The translations under genes and the position numbers were made by a program. Shown here one piece after another: positions 12,424-22,072 of a stretch of 41,412 nucleotides of DNA. The stretch covers positions 1 through 41,412 of the forward strand of contig JADGQI010000034.1 in the NCBI GenBank assembly GCA_017881905.1. The letters run 5' to 3'. The notes beneath the pieces were generated by a model. It was not told the origin of the DNA, ran no database searches, and saw only the letters and a list, made by a program, of their open reading frames with translations. Position 1 is the first letter of the stretch. Each line of letters opens with the position of its first letter. The DNA is from Chloroflexota bacterium (GTDB lineage Bacteria; Chloroflexota; Limnocylindria; Limnocylindrales; CSP1-4).

Positions 12424-13694
12424 CGCGTCGCGCGGGTCGCGCCCGCGGAGGTGCGGCGCGTCCCACGTCCGACCCGTACGGGATCGGCCCTGCGGGCTCG
12501 CTCGTGGCTCCGGCGATCGCGGCGGTCGGGTTGGTCGTCATCGCCCTGATCACCCTCGCCCTGTTCACCGGGTCGATCCCCCTGCCGAGTTCCGGCTCGA
12601 ACGGCGGTGGCGGCGGCGGGGGCGGCGGCGGGGGAGGTGGCACCGCCCTCGGTCCCGTGCGGACGCCGGCACCGTCGAATGTCGTCGTCGTCGATCCGCG
12701 GACGAACATCCCCGGGACCCTGGTCTTCGTGAAGCAAGGCAACCTCTGGACCCAGACCGGCAACAAGGCGGTCCAGATCACGACCAGCGGCACGGGTTCG
12801 ATGCCGAGCTGGTCACCGGACGGCCAGTGGATCTACTACATCGAGAACGTCCACGACACTGGGTACTTCCCGGGAGGAGGCAATGCCGCCACCCGCTACT
12901 CGATGGATTATCCGGTGCTCACGCGGATCCATCCCGACGGCAGCGGCGCGCAGAAGCTCCAGAGCGGGCGGTTCCGCAAGGGCCAGTACACCTGGTTCTA
13001 CTGGATCCGGCAGCCACGGGTCTCGCCAGACGGCAATACGGTCGCCCTGGTCTCAGATGGGCCCGACCCGACGAATAGCGACGTCGTCCTCCAGACCTAC
13101 AACGTCAAGAACGACTCGATGAAGCGACTGCCCGTCGGTGAGAACCCGCCTCTCGGTCACCAGGACCCGGCATGGCGCCCCGACGGGAAGACGCTCCTGT
13201 ACGTCAAGAACGGTCGGAACGGCACCGCCGGGGCGCCGACGATCTACCGCTACGACCCGGTGACGAAGAAGTCGAGCCCGCTCAGCGCGCCCGGGTATAT
13301 GCAGCCGTCCTGGTCACCGGACGGTCGCTGGATCGCCGTCACCAAGACGAGCTCGCTCGGGACCGACGTCGCGATCCTCGATGCGAAGACCGGCACGGAG
13401 GTCCTGCGGCTGACCGACGACGGCCGATCGTGGGCTCCGGTTTGGTCGCCGAAGGGCGACTCGATCGTGTACATGAACATCGACGGTCTGATCGTCGACC
13501 TCAAGATGATCGGACTGACCGGGGACGGCCCCACCTGGAAGACCAACCAGATGCCGGACGTGACCCAATACAGCGGCCTGGACGGCGGATCCGGGGCGAG
13601 CTGGTACATCCCGGCGGATCAACTTCCACCGCCTGCGGCGACACCGGCGGGCACCGCGCCCTCGGGGAGCCCCGCCGGCTCGACCGCTCCGTGA
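12420..13694 (+). CDS. Membrane-anchored TolB-like/PD40 beta-propeller protein with poly-Gly linker
   Basis: ATGA overlap with the recJ stop. One N-terminal TM helix, run of 13 Gly, then PD40 repeats (PSWSPDGQWIYYI, RVSPDGNTVAL, PAWRPDGKTLLYV, PSWSPDGRWIAVT, PVWSPKGDSIVYM). Confidence 0.85.
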   Translation: MTRRAGRARGGAARPTSDPYGIGPAGSLVAPAIAAVGLVVIALITLALFTGSIPLPSSGSNGGGGGGGGGGGGGTALGPVRTPAPSNVVVVDPRTNIPGTLVFVKQGNLWTQTGNKAVQITTSGTGSMPSWSPDGQWIYYIENVHDTGYFPGGGNAATRYSMDYPVLTRIHPDGSGAQKLQSGRFRKGQYTWFYWIRQPRVSPDGNTVALVSDGPDPTNSDVVLQTYNVKNDSMKRLPVGENPPLGHQDPAWRPDGKTLLYVKNGRNGTAGAPTIYRYDPVTKKSSPLSAPGYMQPSWSPDGRWIAVTKTSSLGTDVAILDAKTGTEVLRLTDDGRSWAPVWSPKGDSIVYMNIDGLIVDLKMIGLTGDGPTWKTNQMPDVTQYSGLDGGSGASWYIPADQLPPPAATPAGTAPSGSPAGSTAP

Positions 13695-14566
13695 CCCTCG
13701 GCTACCTCGAACGGCTCGCCGCGCGGACCGCCAGCACGGGGACCGTGCTGTGCCTCGGGCTCGATCCCGACCCACTGGCGCTGCCCGTGGGATTCGCACG
13801 AGACATCGTCGGGATCGAGGCGTTCTCCAGGTTGCTCATCGAGGCGAGCCTCCCATCGGCGGCCGCGATCAAGCCGAACCTCGCGTTCTTCGAGGCGTTC
13901 GGGCCGGAGGGTATGGCCGCCCTCGAGCGGATCCGGGCCCTGGTCCCGGCCGACGTCCCATTCGTGGCCGACGCCAAGCGCGGGGACATCGGCTCCACGG
14001 CGGCGCGCCAGGCCGCGGCGCTGTTCGATCGACTCGGCGCCGACGCCATCACGGTCAACCCGTACCTCGGCGGCGAGGCGATCGAACCCCTGCTCGAGCG
14101 TTCGGATCGGTTCGCCTACGTCCTGTGCCGGACGTCGAACCCGGGCGCGAGCGAGCTGCAGGACCTGATCGTCGAGGCCGACGAGGATGGTGCGCCGCGC
14201 GAGCGGCTGTATGAACGCGTCGCACGGAGGGTCGCGGGCTGGGGGCCGGGCGGCACCGTCGGCCTCGTCGTCGGGGCGACCGCGCCGGACGAGATGGCCC
14301 GGATCCGGGCGACGGCTCCCGGGTCGGCGTTCCTGGTCCCGGGGATCGGCGCCCAGGGCGGGGAGATCGACCCGGTGCTTCTCCACGGCCCGGCCAGCGC
14401 GTCTCCGGCCGGTGGCCGCGACGGAGGCGGGCTCCTGGTCAACGTGTCGCGGGGGATCGCGCGCGCCGCGATCGAGGCGCCCGCAGACGGGACGTCGCCC
14501 GACCTGGGCGAGGTCCTCGAGGCGGCCGCTCGCGGATGGGCCGAACGCCTCCCTATGCTAAGGTAG
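13691..14566 (+). CDS. pyrF: Orotidine 5'-phosphate decarboxylase (type 2)
   Basis: CLGLDPDP..AAIKPNLAFFEAFG..PFVADAKRGDIGSTA..ADAITVNPYLGGEA..VLCRTSNPGASELQ..FLVPGIGAQGGE. GTG start overlaps the upstream stop. Confidence 0.95.
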   Translation: MTLGYLERLAARTASTGTVLCLGLDPDPLALPVGFARDIVGIEAFSRLLIEASLPSAAAIKPNLAFFEAFGPEGMAALERIRALVPADVPFVADAKRGDIGSTAARQAAALFDRLGADAITVNPYLGGEAIEPLLERSDRFAYVLCRTSNPGASELQDLIVEADEDGAPRERLYERVARRVAGWGPGGTVGLVVGATAPDEMARIRATAPGSAFLVPGIGAQGGEIDPVLLHGPASASPAGGRDGGGLLVNVSRGIARAAIEAPADGTSPDLGEVLEAAARGWAERLPMLR

Positions 14567-14612
14567 GCCCCGCCGCTGGGCACAACTTGATCGCAAGGAG
14601 CAGCGCACACCG

Positions 14613-15161
14613 ATGCCCATGCCCGGACCGCTCGAGCTCGTCGTCATCCTCGTGATCGCGCTGCTCATCCTCGGCCCGGGTCGGCTTCCGGACGTCGGCG
14701 CAGCCCTCGGCAAGGGCATCCGCGAGTTCCGCAAGGCATCGTCGGACATCCAGGATTCAGTCACCGTCGAGACGACGCCACTGCCGGCCGACCCGGCCGC
14801 GCCGGCACCCCCGGCCGCGCCCGCGCAGCAGGTGGCCGCCCCGCCCGCTGCCGCCCCGACGCAGATCGCCCAAGCCGCCCCGGCCGCGGTCGCGGCCGTC
14901 GCCGCGCCGATCGTGGAAGCCGCGGCTCCGCCTGTCGCTCCGTCGGCTGTCCCCGTCGCGGTGGAGTCCGTCGCACCCGCGCCCGTTCCGGCCGCGCCCG
15001 AGTCGTTCGCGCTTCCGCCGGAGCCGACGGCGCCGCTGATGGCGGCCGCAGCGTCCGAGGTTCCCCCGGCCGCGGTCCCTCCCGCCGCGGTCCCCCCGCC
15101 CGGGAACCCGGTCTCGAACCCGGCGTCGGCCGAGCAGCCCGGCTCCGACGACGCGTCCTGA
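14613..15161 (+). CDS. tatA: Sec-independent translocase subunit TatA with long Ala/Pro-rich tail
   Basis: SD AAGGAG upstream. MPMPGPLELVVILVIALLILGPGRLPDVGAALGKGIREFRK. Confidence 0.92.
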   Translation: MPMPGPLELVVILVIALLILGPGRLPDVGAALGKGIREFRKASSDIQDSVTVETTPLPADPAAPAPPAAPAQQVAAPPAAAPTQIAQAAPAAVAAVAAPIVEAAAPPVAPSAVPVAVESVAPAPVPAAPESFALPPEPTAPLMAAAASEVPPAAVPPAAVPPPGNPVSNPASAEQPGSDDAS

Positions 15162-15194
15162 CCCGCGCCCGCGAGGCCGGACTCGGCGATCGCC

Positions 15195-16043
15195 ATGACC
15201 GAGAACCAGACCTCGGCTGAGGCCGCTCCGGTCGGTCCCAGCGCCGTGGCCATCGCGGCGCCGGTCCCCGTGCCGGCCGGGTCGGCAGCAGGGTCGACGC
15301 CTGCCCCCACGCCTGCCGCCGCGCCGGGGACGCCGGCCGATCCATCCACGATGAGCCTCGTCGACCACCTCGGCGAGCTGCGCGACCGGCTGTTCAAGAT
15401 CATCGCGGCCGTCGCGGTCGGGTCGGTCGTCGGCTACCTGCTGAGCGACCGGGTGATCGTCCTGCTCGAGGCACCGCTCGGGGGGCTCCAGAAGGGGCTG
15501 ATCGTGCTCGGCCCGGGCGATGCGTTCTTCATCGTGATGAAGATCTCGATCGTCATCGGGATCATCCTGGCGATGCCCGTGATCCTCTACCAGCTGTGGG
15601 CCTTCGTCGGACCGGGTCTCACCGCACAGGAGCGACGGACGATCCGGCCGTGGCTGCCGATGGCGATCCTCTTCTTCGCGCTCGGGGTCGTCATCGCCTA
15701 CGTGATCCTGCCGTACGCGGTCGGATTCCTCCTGGGCTTCACCAACGGGACGACGCTCATCGCGTCGCTGGCCGCAGGACCGTACTTCGACTTCGTGACG
15801 ACCCTGTTCCTCGCCTTCGGGCTGGTCATGGAGTTCCCGATCATCCTGTACGCGCTATCGCGGGTGAACATCCTCAGCTCCCAGCGGCTCCGCGCGGCGC
15901 GACGCTACGTGATCCTCGGGATCACGATCTTCGCGACGGTCGTCACGCCGGGCGGAGACTTGGTCAGCCCGTTCGTGCTGGGGGTGACGATGTACATCCT
16001 GTACGAGACCACCACCTGGTTCATCGCCCGGGGCGGCCGCTGA
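15195..16043 (+). CDS. tatC: Sec-independent translocase subunit TatC
   Basis: MSLVDHLGELRDRLFK..6-TM protein..VVTPGGDLVSPFVLGVTMYILYE. True start may be ATG at 15351 rather than 15195. Confidence 0.94.
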   Translation: MTENQTSAEAAPVGPSAVAIAAPVPVPAGSAAGSTPAPTPAAAPGTPADPSTMSLVDHLGELRDRLFKIIAAVAVGSVVGYLLSDRVIVLLEAPLGGLQKGLIVLGPGDAFFIVMKISIVIGIILAMPVILYQLWAFVGPGLTAQERRTIRPWLPMAILFFALGVVIAYVILPYAVGFLLGFTNGTTLIASLAAGPYFDFVTTLFLAFGLVMEFPIILYALSRVNILSSQRLRAARRYVILGITIFATVVTPGGDLVSPFVLGVTMYILYETTTWFIARGGR

Positions 16044-16100
16044 GCGCGGAGCTGGGCGGCGTCGGACCGGCGCTCGACCGGTCGCCGAGCCGACGCGGCG

Positions 16101-16106
16101 TAGACT
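16101..16106 (+). promoter_or_regulatory. -10 element TAGACT of rapZ, 7 nt before ATG
   Basis: GCGTAGACTGGACCCGATG. Confidence 0.45.
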
Positions 16107-16113
16107 GGACCCG

Positions 16114-17037
16114 ATGAGCGGTCCCGGTCCCCTCGACCCGTCCGATCCGGCGGCGGCGGCCCGGCCGCCCGCGAACCCGCACGTCGTCATCCTCAGCGGA
16201 CTGTCCGGCGCCGGCAAGACCGCCGCGACGAAGCTCTTCGAGGACCTCGGCTACACGTGCGTCGACAACCTGCCCGGGGAGCTGCTGCCCGAGCTCGCCG
16301 AGCTGGTGTCCGGCGACCGGGAGCGCTTCGACAAGACGGCGATCGTCCTCGACGTCCGGGCCGGTGACGCGGTCCTTGCCCTGGCGGCGATGCGCGGTGC
16401 GCTCGAGGGCCGCGGGATCAAGCCCCAGGTGTTCTTCCTCGAGGCGCGCGACGAGGTCCTCATCCGGCGCTTCTCCGAGACCCGTCATCGGCACCCGCTG
16501 GCTGATCAGCGCGGGATCGCCGCGTCGATCGCCGAGGAACGCCGCCGCCTGGAGCCGATCCGGGACGAAGCCGACGTCGTCCTCGATACGAGCGACCTCG
16601 CCTTGCGCGAGCTGCGCGAACGGGTCTTCACCCATCTGGCCGACTCGCCCGATCCGGATCGCCTCGCGATCCAGCTCATCAGCTTCGGCTTCAAGTACGG
16701 GCTGCCGCTCGAGTCCGACCTCGTGTTCGACGTCCGGTTCATGCAGAACCCGTACTACATCGAGGAGCTCCGGACCTCGTCGGGGCTCACCGAGGCGGTC
16801 CGAACCTTCGTCCTGGAGCAGCCGACCACGGTCCGGTTCATGGCCTACGTCGAGGAGTTCCTGACGTTCATCGTCCCCGCCTACGTCGGGGAAGGGAAGA
16901 CCCGGCTGGCCATCGGGATCGGCTGCACCGGTGGGTTCCACCGCTCGATCGCGATCGCCGAGGAGCTCGCCGCGTGGTTGCGGAACCAGGACCTCGGGAC
17001 CGTGGCCGTCTTCCATCGCGAGCTCGAGCGCGGGTGA
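16114..17037 (+). CDS. rapZ: RNase adapter RapZ / YvcJ family P-loop protein
   Basis: LSGLSGAGKTAATKLFEDLGYTCVDNLP..FVLDVRAGD..FLEARDEVLIRRFSETRHRHPL..IGIGCTGGFHRSIAIAEEL. Confidence 0.95.
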   Translation: MSGPGPLDPSDPAAAARPPANPHVVILSGLSGAGKTAATKLFEDLGYTCVDNLPGELLPELAELVSGDRERFDKTAIVLDVRAGDAVLALAAMRGALEGRGIKPQVFFLEARDEVLIRRFSETRHRHPLADQRGIAASIAEERRRLEPIRDEADVVLDTSDLALRELRERVFTHLADSPDPDRLAIQLISFGFKYGLPLESDLVFDVRFMQNPYYIEELRTSSGLTEAVRTFVLEQPTTVRFMAYVEEFLTFIVPAYVGEGKTRLAIGIGCTGGFHRSIAIAEELAAWLRNQDLGTVAVFHRELERG

Positions 17038-17041
17038 GCCG

Positions 17042-18415
17042 ATGAGCGAGCCGCGTCGCCGATGGACCGCCGCCCTGGGCCTGCGTCGCTGGCTGACGCC
17101 GGGGATCGGGATCAAGCGCTGGCTGATCGTCGTCTTCCTCGGCGAGCTCGGCCTCGCCTTCGGCCTGGCCTTCGTCCTTCGCCAGGTGTATCGGGATGTG
17201 GAGCTCGGCGAGCCCGCCCAGTCGATCGTGTCGGCCGTGACCCTCCAGTTCCTGCCCTATTGGCTGCGCGCGGTGATCCTCGCCTCGGTCGGGGTCGCGA
17301 TCTTCGCCTTCGCCGCCTGGAAGGTCGTCCGGGTCCTGACCGACCCGTATCGCTCGGACGATGAGGACCGCCCGCTGGTCGAGGTCATCTACCAGAAGCG
17401 CTTCCTCGCCCGCGGCCCGCGGATCGTCGCGCTCGGCGGCGGGACCGGCCTGTCGACGCTCCTGCGCGGGCTCAAGGAGCACACCAGCAACCTCACCGCG
17501 GTCGTGACCGTCGCCGACGACGGCGGCTCGTCGGGCAAGCTTCGCGAGCAGCTCGGCGTCCCGCCGGTCGGCGACATCCGCAACTGCATCGTCGCCCTGG
17601 CCGACGCCGAGCCGCTGATGGGCCGCCTGCTCCAGTACCGCTTCCCGGGCGACGAGGTCCCCGAGAGCCTGGGCGGTCACGCCATCGGCAATCTCCTTAT
17701 CGCCGCGATGACCGCCGTCCAGGACGGCGACTTCGAGGAAGGCGTCCGACAGATGAACCGGGTGCTCGCCGTCCGCGGGCAGGTCGTCCCCGCGTCGTCG
17801 ACGCCGCTCATCCTGCATGCCGCGCTGAGCGACGGGACCGAGGTCGTCGGCCAGTCGCGGATCGCCGCGACGAGCGGGATCGAACGGGTCTGGCTGATGC
17901 CGGAGCGGGTCGACGCATCGTCCGACGCGATCGCCGCGATCGCCGAGGCGGACGTCCTGGTCATCGGTCCCGGCAGCCTGTTCACGAGCGTCCTGCCGGC
18001 GCTCCTGCTGCCCGAGATCCGGGCGGCGGTGCTGGCCTCGGCGGCGCCGCGGATCTATGTCTGCAACGTCGCCACCCAACCCGGCGAGACGAGCGACTTC
18101 GACCTGGCCGATCATGTCGAGGCGCTCGAGCGGCACGTCTCGAGCGGGATCGTCGACATCGTCCTGGCCAACAACCGCACGGAGCCGCGGCGCGCCGAGG
18201 ACGCCCGCGCGGTCGAGGTCCACGACGGCGACGCGATCCGCCTGCGCTGGCCGCCGAACGTCGAGCGCCCGCCGCGCCTGGTCCTGGACGACCTGGTCGA
18301 TCCTGCCGACCCGCGCCATCACGATCCCGTCCGCCTGGCCGCCGCGATCATCCGGATCGCTGAGCGGGATGGCGCCGCCCGCCGGCGTGGCGGGAGCGTC
18401 GCCCGGACCGCGTGA
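17042..18415 (+). CDS. yvcK: Gluconeogenesis factor YvcK/CofD-like with N-terminal transmembrane segments
   Basis: IVALGGGTGLSTLLRGLKEHTSNLTAVVTVADDGGSSGKLREQ..VPPVGDIRNCIVALAD; two hydrophobic N-terminal helices. Confidence 0.94.
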   Translation: MSEPRRRWTAALGLRRWLTPGIGIKRWLIVVFLGELGLAFGLAFVLRQVYRDVELGEPAQSIVSAVTLQFLPYWLRAVILASVGVAIFAFAAWKVVRVLTDPYRSDDEDRPLVEVIYQKRFLARGPRIVALGGGTGLSTLLRGLKEHTSNLTAVVTVADDGGSSGKLREQLGVPPVGDIRNCIVALADAEPLMGRLLQYRFPGDEVPESLGGHAIGNLLIAAMTAVQDGDFEEGVRQMNRVLAVRGQVVPASSTPLILHAALSDGTEVVGQSRIAATSGIERVWLMPERVDASSDAIAAIAEADVLVIGPGSLFTSVLPALLLPEIRAAVLASAAPRIYVCNVATQPGETSDFDLADHVEALERHVSSGIVDIVLANNRTEPRRAEDARAVEVHDGDAIRLRWPPNVERPPRLVLDDLVDPADPRHHDPVRLAAAIIRIAERDGAARRRGGSVARTA

Positions 18416-18485
18416 TCGTCGCCCCGCGTGAACCTTGCCCCGCGCACCACGGGGATGGGTCGGCGATGAGCCGCGACCTGCGCGC

Positions 18486-19322
18486 ATGAGCGGCACGGAT
18501 CGCGATCTGGTCAGTGCCATCCGCGCCGAGCTCGCCTCGATCGTGCCAGGGCGAGCCTGCGATCGCGAGGCGGAGTCCGCCGGCCTGGGGACGGCCCTGG
18601 CCACCCGCGAGGCTGCGGTCGCGCGACTCGCGGTCCGCCTCGGACGCGAGCCGACCGAAGCCGGCCGGTTGCTCACGACGCCGCGCCGGACGAAGCACGT
18701 CCGGGTCGAGGAAGGGGCCGACGGCCCGCCGTTCGATTGGAACCACGCGGCCGACCATTGCCGCCTGGCCTGGCTGCGGGGCCGGTTCCTCGCCCGCGGC
18801 TCGCTCAGCCTCGCCTCGGGTCGTGCCCACCTCGAGTTCGTCGTGGCCCCGGACGAGGCGCCCGTCCTCGCCGGACGCCTCGACGCCCTCGGCATGCCCG
18901 CCTCGTGGCGCCTCCGCCGTGGGCGCGGTGTGGTGACCTGGAAGAGCGCCGATACGATCGGGACGTTCCTCCGCCGCATCGGTGCCGGCTCGGCGATCCT
19001 CGAGCTGGAGAGTCGGCAGGTGGCCCGTGCCCTCCGCGGCGACATCAACCGGGTCATCAATGCCGAGTCGGCCAATCTGCAGCGGGCGGTCGTCGCCTCT
19101 TCCCGGCAGCTCCGGGCGATCGACCTGCTCGAGGCCGATGGCCGGCTGGCCGACCAGCCGTACGTGGTCCGGATCGTCGCGGCAGCGCGTCGCGACACGC
19201 CCGAGGCGACCTTCGCCGAGCTCGCGGCCAGGCTCGAGATCCACCGGTCCACGGTCCAGCGCGCGCTCGAGCGGGTCGAGCGGCTGGCGCAGCGCCCGGT
19301 GGGCGCCGCGGCTCTGGCATGA
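18486..19322 (+). CDS. whiA: DNA-binding protein WhiA
   Basis: Third gene of the rapZ-yvcK-whiA block. LAGLIDADG-like RLAWLRGRFLARGSLSLASGRAHLEF; C-terminal RVINAESANLQRAV..QLRAIDLLEADGRL..HTH. Confidence 0.9.
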   Translation: MSGTDRDLVSAIRAELASIVPGRACDREAESAGLGTALATREAAVARLAVRLGREPTEAGRLLTTPRRTKHVRVEEGADGPPFDWNHAADHCRLAWLRGRFLARGSLSLASGRAHLEFVVAPDEAPVLAGRLDALGMPASWRLRRGRGVVTWKSADTIGTFLRRIGAGSAILELESRQVARALRGDINRVINAESANLQRAVVASSRQLRAIDLLEADGRLADQPYVVRIVAAARRDTPEATFAELAARLEIHRSTVQRALERVERLAQRPVGAAALA

Positions 19323-19329
19323 TTCGCCG

Positions 19330-20142
19330 ATGAGACCTGTCGTCGTCGCCGCCAACTGGAAGATGCACACCACCCCGGCCGACGCCGCCGAACTGGCGGC
19401 CACGATCGCCGGACGGACGCGGGTGGACGGGCCGGTCGAGCGGGTCATCTGCCCGCCGTTCGTCTGCCTGGCGGCCGTGCGCGACGCCCTGGCGGGGACG
19501 GGCGTGGCGGTCGGAGCCCAGAACGTCCACCACGAGCTGACCGGTGCGTACACCGGCGAGACGAGCGTCCCGATGCTCGTCGGGCTCGCGTCGTGGGTGA
19601 TCCTCGGGCACTCCGAGCGTCGCCGCGACGCCGGCGAGACCGATGCGCTGGTCGGGCGAAAGCTCCGCCGGGCGGTGGAGGGTGGCCTCCGCCCGATCGT
19701 CTGCGTCGGCGAGCAACTGACCGAACGCGAGGCCGGCCGCGCCGACGCCGTGGTCGGCGGCCAGATCCGGGGGATCCTCGAGGCCTTCGGCGACGGTACG
19801 CCCGCCGACCTGGCGGCCGACCTGACGTCGAGCGGGACGGTCATCGCCTACGAGCCTGTCTGGGCCATCGGGACCGGGCGCAACGCAACCGGGGCCGACG
19901 CATCCGCGATGGCCGACACGATCCGCCGTGCGATGGCGGACGGTGGACTCGGGTCCCGCGCCGAGGCGATCCCGGTCCTCTACGGTGGGAGCGTCACCGC
20001 GGCGAACATCGGCGAGTTCCTCGCCGAACCGGCCATCGACGGGGCGCTCGTGGGAGGGGCGTCGCTCAAGCCGGACGAGATGGCCGGCATCGTCGCCCGG
20101 GCCGGCCTCACGGCCGAGGCCCGAGCCGGCGAACGCGAGTGA
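19330..20142 (+). CDS. tpiA: Triosephosphate isomerase
   Basis: VVAANWKMHTT..VGAQNVHHELTGAYTGETSVPML..WVILGHSERR..YEPVWAIGTG..LYGGSVTAANIGE..GALVGGASL. Confidence 0.98.
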   Translation: MRPVVVAANWKMHTTPADAAELAATIAGRTRVDGPVERVICPPFVCLAAVRDALAGTGVAVGAQNVHHELTGAYTGETSVPMLVGLASWVILGHSERRRDAGETDALVGRKLRRAVEGGLRPIVCVGEQLTEREAGRADAVVGGQIRGILEAFGDGTPADLAADLTSSGTVIAYEPVWAIGTGRNATGADASAMADTIRRAMADGGLGSRAEAIPVLYGGSVTAANIGEFLAEPAIDGALVGGASLKPDEMAGIVARAGLTAEARAGERE

Positions 20143-21767
20143 CGGCCGGACGACCCGACCGGCCGCGACCGATCGTCCTGGTCGTGCTCGATGGGTTCGG
20201 GCTGGGCCGCGATCGGTCGTCGGACGCGATCGCGGCGGCATCGATGCCGACCTGGCACGATCTGCTCGGGCGCTGGCCGCACGCCATCCTGCGGGCATCG
20301 GAGGACGCGGTCGGGTTGCCGCCGGGCCAGATGGGCAACTCCGAGGTCGGGCATCTGAACCTGGGGACCGGGCAGCCCGTGCTCCAGGACCTGCCGCGGA
20401 TCGATGCGGCCCTCGCCGACGGGTCCTTCTTCGAACGGCCGGCGCTCATCGCGGCGTGCGATCGCGCGGCGCATCCGGGCGGGCGGCTCCACCTCGTGAG
20501 CCTGATCGGCCCCGGGGGGGTGCACGCCAACGACCGCCACCTGGTGGCCCTGGTCGAGCTCGCCGCCCGTCGCGGCGTTCCCGAGGTGCGGATCCACGCG
20601 CTGCTCGACGGTCGGGACACGCCACCGAGCTCGGCCGCGGGGTTCGTCGCCGACCTGGAGCGGCGCCTCGCGGCGGCCCACCCCGACGCCAGGATCGCGA
20701 CCGTCGGCGGGCGCTACTACGCGATGGATCGCGACAAGCGCTGGGAGCGGGTCGCGCTCGGGTACGCGGCGATCGTCCACGGAGTGGGGGAGCGCGCCAC
20801 ATCGGCCGTCGAAGCGATCTCGGCGGCGCTCGCCCGGGGTGAGACGGATGAGTTCGTCCGACCGACGGTCATCGACGGGGTCGATGGGCGGGTCCGCGAC
20901 GGTGATCCGATCGTCCATGCCAACTTCCGAGCCGATCGCGCACGCGAGCTGACCCACGCCCTGGCGGATGCGGGGTTCGGCGCGTTCGATCGATCCGGCC
21001 CCGACGGATCGCCGGCGCCGCGCGACCTGCTGGTCGTGACGATGACCGAGTACGAGGGCGACCTGCCGGTCGAGGTCGCGTTCCCGCCGGACGAGGTGCC
21101 CTCGCTGGCCGGCGCGATCTCGGCGGTGGGTTGGCGACAGCTCCATGTCGCGGAGACCGAGAAGTACGCCCACGTGACGTATTTCTTCAACGGTGGTCGA
21201 GAGGCGGCCTGGCCGGGCGAGGACCGGACCCTGGTCCCGAGCGCCAAGGTCGCGACCTACGACCTGCAGCCCGAGATGAGCGCGCCCGGCGTGACCGACG
21301 CGATCGTGGCCGCGATCGGTTCGGGCACCTACGACTTCATCGTGGCCAACTACGCCAATCCGGACATGGTTGGCCACACAGGGGATTGGGACGCCACGCT
21401 GCGCGCGCTGGCGACGATCGACACCTGCCTCGCGCGGGTCGTGGAGGCGATCGATGGCGTGGACCGCGACGACCCGGACGGGACCGGGTCCGTTCTGCTG
21501 GTCACCGCCGATCACGGCAACGCGGACGCGATGAGGGACGCGACCGGGGCCCCGGTCACCGCGCACTCGCTCAACCCGGTCCCGATCGTGGCCGTCGGCC
21601 GGGCGGTCGCCGGCCGACGCCTCCACGACGGGGTCCTGGCCGACGTCACCCCGACCATCCTCGAGCTCGCCGGGCTGCCGGCCTGGCCGGGCGTCGTGGG
21701 GCACTCGCTGCTCGAGCCTGTGCTACCATCCGACGGCCCTTCAAGACTGAGGTCTGCGCGTCCGTGA
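20139..21767 (+). CDS. gpmI: 2,3-bisphosphoglycerate-independent phosphoglycerate mutase
   Basis: VLDGFGLG..GLPPGQMGNSEVGHLNLG..LLDGRDTPP..GRYYAMDRDKRWER..YANPDMVGHTG..TADHGNAD. GTG start overlaps the tpiA stop. Confidence 0.97.
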   Translation: MTAGRPDRPRPIVLVVLDGFGLGRDRSSDAIAAASMPTWHDLLGRWPHAILRASEDAVGLPPGQMGNSEVGHLNLGTGQPVLQDLPRIDAALADGSFFERPALIAACDRAAHPGGRLHLVSLIGPGGVHANDRHLVALVELAARRGVPEVRIHALLDGRDTPPSSAAGFVADLERRLAAAHPDARIATVGGRYYAMDRDKRWERVALGYAAIVHGVGERATSAVEAISAALARGETDEFVRPTVIDGVDGRVRDGDPIVHANFRADRARELTHALADAGFGAFDRSGPDGSPAPRDLLVVTMTEYEGDLPVEVAFPPDEVPSLAGAISAVGWRQLHVAETEKYAHVTYFFNGGREAAWPGEDRTLVPSAKVATYDLQPEMSAPGVTDAIVAAIGSGTYDFIVANYANPDMVGHTGDWDATLRALATIDTCLARVVEAIDGVDRDDPDGTGSVLLVTADHGNADAMRDATGAPVTAHSLNPVPIVAVGRAVAGRRLHDGVLADVTPTILELAGLPAWPGVVGHSLLEPVLPSDGPSRLRSARP

Positions 21768-22000
21768 ATCCGCTCTTCGCCGTCGGCCAGATCGTCGTCG
21801 GCATCGCCCTGATGATCTCGATCCTGCTCCAGGCTCGGGGTACCGGCCTGTCCGGCGCCTTCGGCGGCGACAACGCGGTCTACCGGAGTCGGCGCGGCGT
21901 CGAACGACGTCTGTGGCAGTTCACGATCGTCCTGATGATCCTGTTCGTCACGTTCTCGCTGGCCTCATTCGCGCTGTACACCACGACACCGTCGACCTGA
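21764..22000 (+). CDS. secG: Preprotein translocase subunit SecG
   Basis: MNPLFAVGQIVVGIALMISILLQARGTGLSGAFGGDNAVYRSRRGVERRLWQFT; two TM helices. Confidence 0.92.
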   Translation: MNPLFAVGQIVVGIALMISILLQARGTGLSGAFGGDNAVYRSRRGVERRLWQFTIVLMILFVTFSLASFALYTTTPST

Positions 22001-22072
22001 CGAGCACGATCGCCCCGATGATGGGCGACCCGTCGGACGACGCGACGTGAGCGCTCGTCGGAGGCCAACAGA

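Noticed and set aside
16868-19252. 794-aa reverse ORF across yvcK/whiA
   Set aside because: Antisense to conserved genes; no recognisable domain.
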